A stretch of 5,405 nt of DNA, from contig DAOVSY010000219.1 of NCBI GenBank assembly GCA_030633365.1, positions 1-5,405 of the forward strand, given 5' to 3'. The DNA is from Spirochaetaceae bacterium. GTDB lineage: Bacteria; Spirochaetota; Spirochaetia; B11-G9. The notes under the pieces are model-generated. The model made no database searches and was not told the origin of the DNA. It saw nothing but the letters and a program-made list of their open reading frames with translations. The position numbers and the translations under genes are program-made. Shown here one piece after another: positions 5,378-5,405 of this stretch (its first letter is position 1; each line of letters begins with the position of its first letter).

Positions 5378-5405
5378 TATAGTTAAGTATTAACTCTGAA
5401 TTATA

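Noticed and set aside
1..5405. CRISPR array, tRNA, rRNA, insertion sequence or transposase.
   Set aside because: No regularly spaced repeats, cloverleaf-like segment, rRNA-like stretch, or transposase motif was found on either strand.

Overview
The window is AT-rich (about one third G+C by eye) and encodes proteins of extracytoplasmic electron transfer. Two predicted lipoproteins, two heme-motif proteins and a System II (ResB/CcsA) cytochrome c maturation set point to an anaerobic or microaerobic respiring bacterium, probably diderm. The sequence alone does not fix a phylum.

Positions 1-2852 are read on the minus strand, in transcription order: apbE (lipoprotein FMN transferase), then a 160-base gap holding a good sigma-70-type promoter, a membrane-anchored TPR protein, resB, and the first 18 codons of a ccsA/resC-like gene that overlaps the resB stop and leaves the window. 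The TPR-resB-ccsA genes look like one operon for attaching heme to exported apocytochromes. ApbE may belong to the same programme, but none of its FMN-acceptor substrates is visible here.

Positions 2844-3139 form a divergent intergenic region. It holds a G+C-richer hairpin (2885-2936), a perfect loopless 42-bp palindrome (3042-3083), and then a TTGACA...TATAAT promoter with an abnormally long 23-bp spacer that contains its own dyad. This promoter region leads into a plus-strand gene (3140-4243) for a lipoprotein of the ethylbenzene-dehydrogenase-gamma/cytochrome c-552-like heme-binding type. It carries a non-canonical CX3CH heme motif and ends at a clear intrinsic terminator.

Positions 4301-4588 are non-coding apart from inverted repeats. 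Convergent on the minus strand, 4589-5377 encodes a multi-pass membrane monoheme cytochrome c (CSTCH) of an unnamed family.

Taken together, this looks like a small respiratory module: two heme proteins (one membrane-embedded, one lipid-anchored), a nearby heme-attachment machine and a flavin transferase. The joint function is inferred from context. The most unusual signals are the regulatory architecture in front of the CX3CH lipoprotein and the pairing of that motif with a local System II set.
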